A stretch of DNA of 35,632 nucleotides from Rhizobium ruizarguesonis (lineage in GTDB: Bacteria; Pseudomonadota; Alphaproteobacteria; Rhizobiales; Rhizobiaceae), in assembly GCF_012349115.1 (NCBI RefSeq), contig NZ_PQIG01000113.1, positions 1-35,632 on the forward strand, given 5' to 3'. Below are positions 7,529-16,084 of the stretch, piece after piece. The position numbers and the translations under genes are program-made. Within the stretch, counting starts at the first letter, position 1. Every line of letters starts with the position of its first letter. The notes beneath the pieces were generated by a model. The model saw only the letters and a list, made by a program, of their open reading frames with translations, had not been told where the DNA came from and made no database searches.

Positions 7529-8158
7529 ATGTTTACGCTTCACGATTATCTGCCGTCGCAAAATGGCTGGAAGGTCAGGGTTTTGCTCGGCCTGCTCGGA
7601 ATGCCCTACCGCAGTCGCATGGTATCGATCTTCGAGGGCGAGAGCCGCACCGAGGCGTTCCTGGAACTCAATCCGGTGGGCGCAATCCCGGTTCTGGAAC
7701 TCGACGATGGGCGGGCGATCGCCGAATCCAATGCGATCCTCACCTATCTTGCCGAGGGCACGCGCTTCCTGCCGTCAGACCATTATCTGCACGCCAAGGT
7801 CATGCAATGGCTGTTCTTCGAACAGTATCATGTCGAGCCGGTCATCGGCTCGCTGCGCTTCTGGACGTTGACGGGACGGCTGGACCGTAACCAGAGCATG
7901 GTTGCGGGCAAGCGCGAAGCCGCAGCCCGCGCGCTTGCCGCCATCGATCGCGGCCTCAGCGACAGCCTGTTTCTCGTCGGCCAGGAGCTGACGATCGCGG
8001 ATATCGCCGTTTACGCCTATAGCCATCGGGCCGAGGATTGCGGATTTTCTCTCGCAGCCTATCCTGCGTTTTCTGCCTGGTCCGGCCGCGTTCGGGATGC
8101 CATCGGCGCCGATCATCCGGTCTATCCCTATAGTATGGACCCACATTCGGCCGGTTGA
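7529..8158 (+). CDS. Glutathione S-transferase family protein
   Basis: Cytosolic GST of 209 residues. The N-terminal thioredoxin-fold domain shows 'NGWKVRVLLGLLG' (12-24), cis-proline 'GAIPVLEL' and the glutathione-binding 'AESNAILTYLAEG'. The C-terminal helical domain has the capping motif 'LTIADIAVYAYSH'. It conjugates glutathione to electrophiles or reduces peroxides; the substrate is unknown. ATG 7529 follows AAAGGA; the 31 upstream codons of the frame look non-coding. It stands about 100 bp after the DUF1772 gene. Confidence 0.9.
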   Translation: MFTLHDYLPSQNGWKVRVLLGLLGMPYRSRMVSIFEGESRTEAFLELNPVGAIPVLELDDGRAIAESNAILTYLAEGTRFLPSDHYLHAKVMQWLFFEQYHVEPVIGSLRFWTLTGRLDRNQSMVAGKREAAARALAAIDRGLSDSLFLVGQELTIADIAVYAYSHRAEDCGFSLAAYPAFSAWSGRVRDAIGADHPVYPYSMDPHSAG

Positions 8159-8180
8159 GACAAAGTCCCACTCGTTCCGG

Positions 8181-8420
8181 CTATTTGCCAGCATACCGGG
8201 TGCGGAACGCGCGCCAGGCTGAGATCACAGCGAGCAACAAGAACAGCCCTGCCAAACCAGCCCACAGAGAGCCGCCTTGCGTTAGATTGTCACCGTCGGG
8301 AGTGAGGCAACTGGATAGGGCCTGCGATATGCAATCTCGGAACTTCCAGTACCTTTCATAGAATAACAATCCGAAAAAAATCGAAAGAAACGCTAAAATC
8401 GAGACTGAAACGTATCTCAT
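8181..8420 (-). CDS. Small membrane protein, unknown function
   Basis: Hypothetical protein of 79 residues with two membrane-spanning segments, about residues 3-21 and 53-71. The loop between them has two Cys (near 29 and 37) that could form a periplasmic disulfide. ATG 8420 has an excellent GGGAGGAA ribosome site, which is the main argument that the gene is real; a frame seven codons longer lacks one. It is convergent with the GST gene. I do not recognise the family. Confidence 0.65.
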   Translation of the reverse strand: MRYVSVSILAFLSIFFGLLFYERYWKFRDCISQALSSCLTPDGDNLTQGGSLWAGLAGLFLLLAVISAWRAFRTRYAGK

Positions 8421-8580
8421 TTTGTTCCTCCCTGCAGGCATGCCCGCGGCCCCATGGCTCCGGCACTGCGCCTTCTTTTGACCAGACAGCCATAGCTAAA
8501 GGCCGAGAATGACGGAATGTATGGCGACGTGCCAGTCAACCTCATCAGCGGCGCGGTCAGACGCCGGCATTCAAGAGAGC

Positions 8581-8709
8581 CTCATCCTGAGGTGCCCCGC
8601 AGGGGCCTCGAAGGACGAGGCGGGTGCGCTGACATCAGATACACGCAAGGAGTAGCGTCGAGGCGTGTCCTTCGAGGCTTCAGCCTTCGGCTTCCGCGCC
8701 TCAGGATGA
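8581..8709. repeat. Long palindromic intergenic repeat (first of two)
   Basis: Outer arms TCATCCTGAGG (8582-8592) and CCTCAGGATGA (8699-8709) and inner arms GCCTCGAAGGAC (8605-8616) and GTCCTTCGAGGC (8667-8678) pair perfectly, so the element could fold into one long cruciform or RNA hairpin. It contains no gene. The sequence style is that of dispersed repeats common in rhizobial genomes. Confidence 0.75.
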
Positions 8710-8762
8710 AGGGAGGTTGGAGGGTACCTCGGCTTGGCTTTCGTCTCGGGGAACGGCGCTCA

Positions 8763-8909
8763 CCCACCCTCATTCCTGTGCCTGTCACAGGAATCCAGTG
8801 CGCCCAAGTCCTTGGGCGCGTGAGACTCTTTTGACGGCAGCAGAAAGTCACTCACCGCGCCGACGCGCGGCGGCTGGATTCCTGTGACGAGCACAGGAAT
8901 GAGGGTGGG
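8763..8909. repeat. Long palindromic intergenic repeat (second of two)
   Basis: Outer arms at 8763-8798 and 8874-8909 are complementary at 34 of 36 positions. Inside lies a perfect 9-bp hairpin GCGCCCAAG / CTTGGGCGC (8800-8808, 8811-8819). No coding capacity is seen. Together with the element at 8581-8709 it fills most of the 585-bp gap between the small membrane protein and the glyoxalase-fold gene. Confidence 0.8.
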
Positions 8910-9005
8910 GATATGGTGGCGCCTCGCGGCAGCGCGGCGTGCGTCGCTACAAATCCATTCAGCAGCGGTCTGAGGCAGAGGAGCAATTTCCCCCGCCCTC
9001 TTCCA

Positions 9006-9542
9006 CTATCCCTGCTCGCAAAAGGCGATGCGGTTGCTGAAGGGGTCGGTGACGGTCATCTCCAGCCCCCAAGGTGCTTCCTCGACGCCGGGCTTCATGT
9101 AGCGGTAGTCCTTGGCTGAGAGTTCGGCGTGATAGGCCCTGATATTGGCGACGCGGACGAAAGCCTTGGCGCCGGGGCTCGCGTCGCCGGAATGTTCGCT
9201 GAGGTGCAGCGCCATGCCGTCGCGCGAGACCTGGCAATAGAGCGGGAAGTTTTCACCGAAGCGGTGCTCCCAATCGAGATGGAAGCCGAGAAAGCCGCAA
9301 TAGAACTCCATGGCCTTTTCGACCGAGAAGATGCGGAAGATCGGCATCGGCGGCTCGATGCCGATCGCAGAGGGGCTCGCCCCTGCCGCATCGATCTTTG
9401 CCGAGAGGATATTCCATTGATCGAGCCCGAACTGCCGGGCGACGATTTCGAGCGTCTCGCTGTGGGTCAGCGAAATGTCGCGGTCGGCAAGGGCCTGCCG
9501 CAATGTCTTTGCCATGAGCTTGGCATCGCGAAAATCGCGCAT
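9006..9542 (-). CDS. Glyoxalase/bleomycin-resistance (VOC) superfamily protein
   Basis: Protein of 178 residues. An N-terminal helical domain (about 1-50, 'FRDAKLMAKTLRQALADRD' onward) is of the type fused to glyoxalase-related proteins. A VOC fold follows: 'PIFRIFSVEKAMEFYCGFLGF' is the first beta-alpha-beta unit and 'WGLEMTVTDPFSNRIAFCE' the last strands. The metal- or drug-binding residues cannot be assigned confidently, so it may be a dioxygenase, a lyase or a drug-binding protein. ATG 9542 follows GAAGGA; the 37 upstream codons in frame are unsupported. It appears monocistronic. Confidence 0.85.
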   Translation of the reverse strand: MRDFRDAKLMAKTLRQALADRDISLTHSETLEIVARQFGLDQWNILSAKIDAAGASPSAIGIEPPMPIFRIFSVEKAMEFYCGFLGFHLDWEHRFGENFPLYCQVSRDGMALHLSEHSGDASPGAKAFVRVANIRAYHAELSAKDYRYMKPGVEEAPWGLEMTVTDPFSNRIAFCEQG

Positions 9543-9731
9543 GATGTCATCCTTCCGTTGGCGGCAAACAGGAAGATCAGTGCCCGCGTCTGCTGACCCG
9601 TTCGCCATCGATCGCCAAACGGCAAGGGATGTGAAGGATGTGTCTGGATGCATTCACCATAACGCAGAAGCGTCGCGGGGCGGCTGGCCGCATCCGGCCG
9701 AGGGCGATGTTATGAGAGCGTTTATCAGGAA

Positions 9732-10910
9732 TCAAGACGCGGTGCGCGTTGCCTCGACGGGAACCGCCTTGAGGTAGCTGGCAAGTTCGACCCGGTTGCG
9801 GCCGGCGCGCTTGGCGACGTAGAGCGCCTTGTCGGCGGCACTCAGCATGGCGTCGAAATCCAAGCTCTTCGAACGGCCGGGGGCGACGCCGACGCTGACC
9901 GTGCATGTCAGCACTTCGTCATCAATATCGATCTCGCGCGCCTCGAACGCCCGGCGGATGCGCTCGGCCGTGAGTTCGGCCCGGCCGGGCATGATCTCCT
10001 TCAGCACCAGTACGAATTCCTCGCCGCCGAGCCGGGCGGCGGTGTCGCCGGTGCGGCAATGGGCCGAAAGTTCGCCGGCAAAGACATTGAGCACGCGGTC
10101 GCCGACGGCATGGCCGAAGCGATCGTTGACGGATTTGAAATGGTCGATATCGAAGACGATGACGGCGGTGGTCGTTCCCATCGGGCGCGTGCCGTATTGG
10201 TCGAAGAGGGCGCGGCGGTTGAGCAGGCCGGTCAGCGGATCGGTGATCGCATCGAGACGATGGCGGGCGGCAAGCCGCCATTGATGCAGCGCCAGCGACA
10301 GCGCGCCGATCCCGGTCATGCCGGCAATGCAGACGGCAAGGCTCAGATCTTCGGCCCAGTTGCTGGGGGCTTTGCCGAGCACCAGCTTGCCGTCTGATAT
10401 CAGCACGGCGGCGCACAGAACGAAGGAGATCGCCGTCAGCGTATAAAGCACTGCGATGCCGAGGAGCGGCGCCGGTGCTTCGGCGCGGGCGAGCCAGTAT
10501 TGCCGGGCGGTGGCAAAGAGCAAAAGGGCGATGGCGAGATTGTCGGCGATGAAGGCCAGGCCGTCATAGCCCGACAGCATCGGCACGACGGAAAAGACCA
10601 TCGCCGCAAGCGCGCGGATCGCGATGGCGAGGAGAGACACCCGGCCGGTCAGGAATTGTTTGCCTGCCCCCCAGATGGTGGCAAAACCGGCATGAAACAG
10701 CACGAAATTGGCGACGCCGAGCCATTTCTCCGGCGTATTGACATAGGCGCTATAGACGAAAATGCCGCTGACGACGAGGACAAGGCCGACGGTGGCGGTC
10801 AACAGCACGGTTTCCGAGCGGCGGACAAGCCAGCTGCCCATCAGCGTCACCGCAAGGCAGGCCGCGGAGACGCCGAGCGCCAACAAGAGGGAGTTATAGT
10901 CAAGCATCAT
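9732..10910 (-). CDS. Membrane-bound diguanylate cyclase (GGDEF)
   Basis: Makes cyclic di-GMP from two GTP at the inner membrane. The N-terminal half (about 1-210) holds six or seven hydrophobic helices, a probable membrane sensor. The GGDEF domain covers about 215-375, with the active site GGEEF at 295-299 and an inhibitory-site RxxD (RTGD, 286-289) five residues before it, so product inhibition is expected. 'DPLTGLLNRRAL' marks the start of the domain. Two ATGs (10910, 10907) are possible and the ribosome site is weak (GGAG about 10 nt upstream). The signal sensed is unknown. No EAL domain is present. Confidence 0.93.
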   Translation of the reverse strand: MMLDYNSLLLALGVSAACLAVTLMGSWLVRRSETVLLTATVGLVLVVSGIFVYSAYVNTPEKWLGVANFVLFHAGFATIWGAGKQFLTGRVSLLAIAIRALAAMVFSVVPMLSGYDGLAFIADNLAIALLLFATARQYWLARAEAPAPLLGIAVLYTLTAISFVLCAAVLISDGKLVLGKAPSNWAEDLSLAVCIAGMTGIGALSLALHQWRLAARHRLDAITDPLTGLLNRRALFDQYGTRPMGTTTAVIVFDIDHFKSVNDRFGHAVGDRVLNVFAGELSAHCRTGDTAARLGGEEFVLVLKEIMPGRAELTAERIRRAFEAREIDIDDEVLTCTVSVGVAPGRSKSLDFDAMLSAADKALYVAKRAGRNRVELASYLKAVPVEATRTAS

Positions 10911-11040
10911 GCTTTTCAGTCTCCGCAGCTATTGTCGCTTCGAATGGCAGCTTATCGGTCTGCGAGGAGGAATGTCTTATGCATCCGTTAACAAATGATG
11001 CACTGCACAATACAAATGTTACGCGTTTAACGTCGCGCCG

Positions 11041-11070
11041 AATTTTAAGATGAATTTTCTATTTAAAATT
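11041..11070. other. AT-rich inverted repeat downstream of pyrC
   Basis: Arms AATTTTAA (11041-11048) and TTAAAATT (11063-11070), 8 bp perfect with a 14-nt spacer, just past the pyrC stop and upstream of the cyclase gene. It could be a weak terminator or part of the cyclase promoter region. Confidence 0.3.
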
Positions 11071-11083
11071 GAAATCTGAGAGC

Positions 11084-12130
11084 TTACGCCTGCTGCATCA
11101 CCTGCCAATGCAGGGGAAACATCGGATCGAACACCGTTACCGGACCGGCGCCGGTTTCAATCCTCGCGGGAAAGACGACCGGCTCGGCCTGCCTCGACAG
11201 GGTGATGCGCTCCTCGTTCGGCTGCAGCCCGTACCAGGCCGGCCCGTTCAGCGACACGAAGGCTTCGAGCCGCTCCAGAGCGCGCTCCTGTTCGAAGACA
11301 TGGGCAAGGCAGCTCATCGTATTGACCGAGGTATAGATGCCTGCGCAGCCGCAAGCGCATTCCTTCAGCGGATCGACATGCGGGGCGGAATCCGTGCCGA
11401 GGAAGAAGCGCGGGTCGCCGCTGACGGCCGCCGCACGCAGGGCCAGCCGGTGGTTTTCGCGCTTGGCGACGGGCAGGCAGTAATAATGCGGGCGGATGCC
11501 GCCGACGAGGATGGCGTTGCGGTTGATGATCAGATGGTGGGTGGTGATCGAGCCGGCGAGATTGCCCTTGGCCGCCTTGATGTAATCGACGCCATCGGAT
11601 GTCGTCACATGCTCCATCGTCACCTTCAGCTCCGGCAGGCGCTGCCGCAACGGATCGAGCACGGTCTCGATGAAGACGGCCTCGCGATCGAAGATATCGA
11701 CCTCCGGCGTCGTCACCTCGCCATGGACGCAGAGCGGCAGGCCGATCTTTGCCATGCGCTCCAGCACCGGCATCGCCTTTTCCATGTCGCGGACGCCGCC
11801 ATGCGAATTGGTCGTGGCGCCGGCGGGATAAAGCTTGACGGCGGTGATGAGGCCGCTGTTCTTCCCCTCCTCGACGTCATCGGGGCTGGTATGTTCGGTC
11901 AGATAAAGCGTCATCAGCGGCTGGAAGCGATGACCGTCCGGCAAGGCCTTGAGGATGCGTTCGCGATAGGCCTTGGCATCAGCTGACGTGACAACCGGCG
12001 GCACGAGATTGGGCATGATGATGGCGCGGGCGAAGGTGCGGCTCGTATCGGCGATCACGCCTTCCAGCATGGCGCCATCGCGCAGATGCAGGTGCCAGTC
12101 GTCAGGACGGCGGATGGTGATCGATTGCAT
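11084..12130 (-). CDS. pyrC: Dihydroorotase (PyrC)
   Basis: Zinc amidohydrolase that closes carbamoyl-aspartate to dihydroorotate, third step of pyrimidine synthesis. It is the short class like E. coli PyrC, 348 residues. All metal ligands are visible at a constant offset of three from E. coli: His13 and His15 ('HLHLRD'), Lys99 (carboxylated, 'VKLYPAGATT'), His136, His174 and Asp247 ('GTDSAPH'). ATG 12130 follows GGAGG. It lies 72 bp downstream of frcK on the same strand, so it could be partly transcribed with the fructose operon, though no functional link is obvious. Confidence 0.96.
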   Translation of the reverse strand: MQSITIRRPDDWHLHLRDGAMLEGVIADTSRTFARAIIMPNLVPPVVTSADAKAYRERILKALPDGHRFQPLMTLYLTEHTSPDDVEEGKNSGLITAVKLYPAGATTNSHGGVRDMEKAMPVLERMAKIGLPLCVHGEVTTPEVDIFDREAVFIETVLDPLRQRLPELKVTMEHVTTSDGVDYIKAAKGNLAGSITTHHLIINRNAILVGGIRPHYYCLPVAKRENHRLALRAAAVSGDPRFFLGTDSAPHVDPLKECACGCAGIYTSVNTMSCLAHVFEQERALERLEAFVSLNGPAWYGLQPNEERITLSRQAEPVVFPARIETGAGPVTVFDPMFPLHWQVMQQA

Positions 12131-12202
12131 GGCAGGCCTCCGAAGCGATGCGTCTGCCGTCTCGATAGCACTATCTTTTACATGAAAACAATCGCCGCGG
12201 CA

Positions 12203-12835
12203 TCACGCCAGCGCGATCTCCAGCGTCACATCGGCCGGGCGGCGGTTTTCGAGGATCAGCCGGCCATTCGGCAGGTCGTTGCCGTAGACTTTGGCGTTGG
12301 CGGCCTCTTCGGTCAGGTTGTAACCGCGCCAGCGGGCCCAGAGCCGCTCCTCCAGCACCTCGATCGGCGGCGCCAGCATGATCGAAAAATCGAAGACGCC
12401 TTCGAGTTCGGCCCATTTGCCCAGCGAAAACAGCAGATAGTTGCCCTCGACGATGATGAAGCGATGATCGGGGGAAACGGGCCGGGCCGACGCAATGGCG
12501 AGTTCGCGGGAACGGTCGAAGACCGGCACCAGAACTTCCTGATCGGCCAGCCGGACGGCGCGGATGATATCGAGGAAACCGCGGACATCGAAAGTCTCGG
12601 GGATCCCCTTGCGCGCCAGCAGGCCGCGTTCGATCAGGATGGCGTTGTCCATGTGGAAGCCATCCATCGGCAGGACTTCGGCACTTTCGCCCTTGGCTTT
12701 CAGCGCTTCCGCCAGATTGTCGGCCATGGTCGATTTGCCGGCACCCGGCGGTCCGGCAATGGCGACCAGGAAACGCTTGGAATGGCCGGCGCGGTCAAGA
12801 ACTGCGCCGGCGATTTCATCGATGCGTGCATTCAT
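12203..12835 (-). CDS. frcK: P-loop kinase of the fructose locus (FrcK)
   Basis: Nucleoside/pantothenate-kinase-like P-loop protein, 210 residues. Walker A GPPGAGKST is at 28-36, and 'LPMDGFHMDN' resembles the uridine kinase/PanK substrate loop. In S. meliloti the gene following frcBCA is called frcK; its substrate is, to my knowledge, not settled. Its ATG overlaps the frcA stop (ATGA), so the two are translationally coupled. It could phosphorylate the imported sugar or a derivative, but a PfkB fructokinase is already present at 3614-4540. Confidence 0.85.
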   Translation of the reverse strand: MNARIDEIAGAVLDRAGHSKRFLVAIAGPPGAGKSTMADNLAEALKAKGESAEVLPMDGFHMDNAILIERGLLARKGIPETFDVRGFLDIIRAVRLADQEVLVPVFDRSRELAIASARPVSPDHRFIIVEGNYLLFSLGKWAELEGVFDFSIMLAPPIEVLEERLWARWRGYNLTEEAANAKVYGNDLPNGRLILENRRPADVTLEIALA

Positions 12836-13614
12836 GCGGCGACGGGCTCCGTCGGCACCGCCTTGGCGCCGGTCATGAAGGCGACGGCGTCGGACATGGT
12901 GTATTCCTTCGGATCGATCACCGTCAGCCGCCGGCCGAGGCGGTGGATATGGATCCGGTCGGCCACCTCGAAGACATGCGGCATGTTGTGGGAGATCAGC
13001 ACGATCGGCAGGCCGCGGGCGCGCACATCGAGGATCAGCTCCAGCACCTTGCGGCTTTCCTTGACGCCGAGAGCGGCCGTCGGTTCGTCCATGATGATAA
13101 CCTTCGAGCCGAAGGCGGCGGCTCGGGCGACGGCGACACCCTGGCGCTGGCCGCCCGACAGCGTCTCCACTGCCTGGTTGATGTTCTGGATGGTCATTAG
13201 GCCAAGTTCGGAAAGCTTGTTGCGCGCCAGCTTTTCCATGGCCGGCCGGTCGAGCATGCGGAACAGCGAGCCTAGCGGGCCCTTTTTGCGGATCTCGCGG
13301 CCGAGGAACATGTTGTCGGCGATGGAGAGCGCCGGCGACAAGGCGAGATTCTGATAGACGGTCTCGATGCCGGCGTCGCGCGCCTCCATCGGCGAGCGGA
13401 ACTGCACCTGCCGGCCTTCGAGGGTAATCACCCCCTCGTCTGGGGTAACGGCGCCCGATATCGCCTTGATGAGCGAGGATTTGCCGGCGCCGTTATCGCC
13501 GATGACGGCGAGGATTTCACCCGGATAGAGGTCGAAATCGGCATTGTCGAGCGCGGTCACGCGGCCATAACGCTTGACGAGACCGCGGGCGGTGAGAAGG
13601 GGTTCGCGAGCCAT
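12832..13614 (-). CDS. frcA: Fructose ABC transporter ATP-binding protein (FrcA)
   Basis: Cytoplasmic ATPase of a carbohydrate importer (CUT2 type). The 260 residues hold a single ABC domain, unlike the double-domain RbsA type: Walker A GDNGAGKSS at 39-47, Q-loop near 88, signature LSGGQ at 152-156, Walker B with MDEP at 175-178 and switch His209. ATG 13614 lies two bases after the frcC stop; the 27 upstream codons in frame overlap frcC and are not needed. The ribosome site is weak, consistent with coupling to frcC. It probably acts as a homodimer with FrcC. Confidence 0.93.
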   Translation of the reverse strand: MAREPLLTARGLVKRYGRVTALDNADFDLYPGEILAVIGDNGAGKSSLIKAISGAVTPDEGVITLEGRQVQFRSPMEARDAGIETVYQNLALSPALSIADNMFLGREIRKKGPLGSLFRMLDRPAMEKLARNKLSELGLMTIQNINQAVETLSGGQRQGVAVARAAAFGSKVIIMDEPTAALGVKESRKVLELILDVRARGLPIVLISHNMPHVFEVADRIHIHRLGRRLTVIDPKEYTMSDAVAFMTGAKAVPTEPVAA

Positions 13615-13616
13615 GA

Positions 13617-14681
13617 TTACACCGAAACCTTTCTGATCCACTGATCGATGGCGACGGCGGCGATGATTAGCACGCCTGTCAAAAGGACTTTCCATTGCGG
13701 GTCGGCGCCGAGCATGTTGAGGCCCATCGAGACGACGCCGACGATCATGGCACCGAAGAGCGTGCCGAGAATGGAGCCGCGGCCGCCGAACAGCGAGATG
13801 CCGCCGATCACAGTCGCGGTGATTGCCTGGAGGTTAAAATCGGTGACGGCCGAGGACGGCGAGATCGAGCCGTTGCGGCCGATCGAGACCCAGGCGGCCA
13901 AGCCGGCAATGACACCAGAGATGGCGTAAACGGTCAGCAGCACCTTCTTGGTCTGAATGCCCGAGAGCTTGGCTGCCTCCGGATCGTCGCCGACGGCATA
14001 GACATGCCGGCCCCAGGCGGTGTGATTGAGGACATACCAGAGCACCAGGACGAGCAGCACCATGGCGATGACGCCGAGGGTCAGCACGGCGCTGCCGAGC
14101 TTGAAGCTCACGGCGAAAAGATGAAGCAGCGGCGCCTTCTCGTCGACGTCGGTGTCGCGGATCGTCTCATTGGCGGAATAGATGAAATTCGTCGCCATGA
14201 CGATGTTCCAGGTGCCGAGCGTGACGATGAAGGGCGGCAGCTTCATGTAGGCAACGAGGAAGCCGTTCAGCAATCCGCAAAGGCCGCCGACAAGCATGCC
14301 GGCTGCGACCGCGATCGGCGTCGGTATGCCGTAGGTGATGGCGACATTGCCCATGATCACCGCCGAGATCACCATGATGACGCCGATCGAAAGATCGATG
14401 CCGGCGGTCAGGATGACCAGCGTCTGGGCGGCGCCGAGAATACCGACGATGGCGATCTGCTGCAGGATCAGCGTCAGCGTATAGGACGAGAAGAACCGTC
14501 CGCCGATGGTGATCCCGAAGATGACGATCGCCAGCACCAACACGATCAGCGGCACGGCGGCCGGCGTCGAGTGCAGAAAATGCTGCGCGCGCTTGATCAG
14601 CGAGACTTTCTCGTGCTCGAAGGAGGCAACGCTCTTGTCGCTGCCGTCGAGGACACGTTCGAATTCCTGTGTTCCGGTCAT
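13617..14681 (-). CDS. frcC: Fructose ABC transporter permease (FrcC)
   Basis: Inner-membrane permease of the RbsC/CUT2 family, 354 residues, with about ten hydrophobic segments beginning near 40. The characteristic 'GIDLSIGVIM' after helix 3 and the coupling-loop region 'YAVGDDPEAAKLSGI' are present. ATG 14681 has a strong GGAGGAGG ribosome site; the 41 upstream codons lie in the frcB-frcC spacer and lack support. A stable hairpin in that spacer probably lowers its expression relative to frcB. Confidence 0.94.
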   Translation of the reverse strand: MTGTQEFERVLDGSDKSVASFEHEKVSLIKRAQHFLHSTPAAVPLIVLVLAIVIFGITIGGRFFSSYTLTLILQQIAIVGILGAAQTLVILTAGIDLSIGVIMVISAVIMGNVAITYGIPTPIAVAAGMLVGGLCGLLNGFLVAYMKLPPFIVTLGTWNIVMATNFIYSANETIRDTDVDEKAPLLHLFAVSFKLGSAVLTLGVIAMVLLVLVLWYVLNHTAWGRHVYAVGDDPEAAKLSGIQTKKVLLTVYAISGVIAGLAAWVSIGRNGSISPSSAVTDFNLQAITATVIGGISLFGGRGSILGTLFGAMIVGVVSMGLNMLGADPQWKVLLTGVLIIAAVAIDQWIRKVSV

Positions 14682-14790
14682 GGTTCCTCCTCCGCATCCG
14701 CGCGCCGAACTCGCGCGGGGGCCGTCACCGATATCCATCCGGTCTTTGATTAGCCGGTTCGTGAGGCGACGGCACATCGTCCGTCGAAAA

Positions 14791-14814
14791 CGGCCGGGGA
14801 TCAAGCCCCGGCCG
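14791..14814 (-). terminator. Attenuating hairpin between frcB and frcC
   Basis: Perfect 9-bp stem CGGCCGGGG (14791-14799) / CCCCGGCCG (14806-14814) with a 6-nt loop. On the minus strand it is followed by TTTT. It lies just after the frcB stop. Such stems usually protect or terminate part of the transcript, so the binding protein is made in excess over permease and ATPase. Confidence 0.75.
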
Positions 14815-14836
14815 CCCTGCTTTCAACAATCAGGGC

Positions 14837-15856
14837 TCAGCCCCAGCACTTGTCCGTGCCTTCCTTGGTGTCGATCGACTTGACGCCGGAAACCGGCTTG
14901 TCGGTGACGAGCGAGACGCCGGTGTCGAAGAAGGACTTGCCTTCGGTCGGCTTCGGCTTTTCACCATTGTCGGCGAACTTCTTGATCGCTTCGACGCCAA
15001 GGGCTGCCATCATCAGCGGATATTGCTGCGAGGTGGCGCCGATGACGCCTTCCTTGACCGACTTCACACCCGGGCAACCGCCGTCGACCGAGACGATCAG
15101 CACGTTCTTTTCCATGCCGACGGCCTTCAGCGCCTGATAGGCGCCGACTGCGGCCGGCTCATTGATCGTGTGGATGACGTTGATGCTCGGATCCTTCTGC
15201 AGAAGGTTTTCCATGGCCTTGCGGCCGCCTTCTTCATTGCCGTTGGTCACGTCATGACCGACGATACGAGCATCGTCCTCGTCGCCGATCTTGTTCGGGT
15301 CCTTCGGATCGATGCCGAAGCCCATCATGAAGCCCTGGTCGCGCAGAACGTCGACCGTCGGCTGCGACGGGGTCAGGTCGAGGAAGCCGACCTTGGCATC
15401 CTTGGCCTTGTCGCCCATCGTTTCCTTGGCCCACTGGCCGATCAGCTTGCCGGCGAGCAGGTTGTCGGTGGCGAAGGTGGCGTCGGCGGCATCGGCCGGC
15501 TCGAGCGGCGTGTCGAGCGCGATGACCAGCAGGCCGGCATCACGCGCCTTCTTGACCGAAGACACGATGCCCTTGGTGTCGGAAGCAGCAAGCAGGATGC
15601 CCTTTGCGCCGTCGGCAATGCAGCTTTCGATCGCTGCGACCTGGCTTTCGCTGTCACCGTCGACCTTGCCGGCATAGGACTTCAGCGAGACGCCGAGTTC
15701 CTTGGCCTTGGCCGTCGCACCTTCCTTCATCTTGACGAAGAAGGGGTTGGTGTCGGTCTTGGTGATCAGGCAGGCAGCAACGTCAGCCGCCATCACAGGA
15801 GCGGAAAAGGTGACACCAAGCGCCAGCGCGCCGAAAGCGAGAACAGATTTCTTCAT
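14837..15856 (-). CDS. frcB: Fructose-binding periplasmic protein (FrcB)
   Basis: Solute-binding protein of the sugar-binding periplasmic (RbsB-like) family, 339 residues. A signal peptide of about 23 residues ends in 'APVMA' before 'ADVAACL', giving export to the periplasm. The mature part shows the two-lobe pattern, e.g. 'GILLAASDTKGIVSSVKKA' and 'VIALDTP'. ATG 15856 follows GGGAGGAG. It is the first gene of frcBCAK, with a plausible promoter (TTGACA at 16001-15996, CTTAAT at 15977-15972) and a divergent ROK regulator upstream. In S. meliloti the FrcB system takes up fructose, with ribose and mannose as competing substrates. Confidence 0.94.
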   Translation of the reverse strand: MKKSVLAFGALALGVTFSAPVMAADVAACLITKTDTNPFFVKMKEGATAKAKELGVSLKSYAGKVDGDSESQVAAIESCIADGAKGILLAASDTKGIVSSVKKARDAGLLVIALDTPLEPADAADATFATDNLLAGKLIGQWAKETMGDKAKDAKVGFLDLTPSQPTVDVLRDQGFMMGFGIDPKDPNKIGDEDDARIVGHDVTNGNEEGGRKAMENLLQKDPSINVIHTINEPAAVGAYQALKAVGMEKNVLIVSVDGGCPGVKSVKEGVIGATSQQYPLMMAALGVEAIKKFADNGEKPKPTEGKSFFDTGVSLVTDKPVSGVKSIDTKEGTDKCWG

Positions 15857-15971
15857 GGAACTCCTCCCAGAGTTTGCCGGCGCCGCTCCTGCGGGGCCGG
15901 AAGCTTAAGATATGACACTTCGCCGTGGATCGCTAATGCCTCCCAGCGGTCCCGTGCCCTTGACGACGGCA

Positions 15972-16001
15972 ATTAAGAGCGAAAAGAAATCGGCTTGTCA
16001 A
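15972..16001 (-). promoter_or_regulatory. Putative frcB promoter
   Basis: On the minus strand TTGACA (16001-15996) and CTTAAT (15977-15972) are separated by 18 bp. This would give a leader of roughly 110 nt before frcB. It is adjacent to the candidate ROK operators. Confidence 0.5.
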
Positions 16002-16016
16002 TAAATAAATCCAATT

Positions 16017-16052
16017 GAATTATTAATTCGATGTGGCATGCTCCATCGAATT
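16017..16052. promoter_or_regulatory. Candidate ROK-regulator operators
   Basis: Two overlapping inverted repeats lie between frcB and the ROK gene: GAATTA-T-TAATTC (16017-16029), and the perfect 9-bp pair AATTCGATG (16025-16033) / CATCGAATT (16044-16052) with a 10-bp spacer. They sit about 20-50 bp behind the putative frcB -35 box. Confidence 0.5.
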
Positions 16053-16084
16053 CGGGCATAGGCCAACGATCGGGAGGAGCGGCC

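Noticed and set aside
8517..8834. 105-codon plus-strand frame
   Set aside because: Lies across two palindromic repeats; no ribosome site and repeat-like composition.
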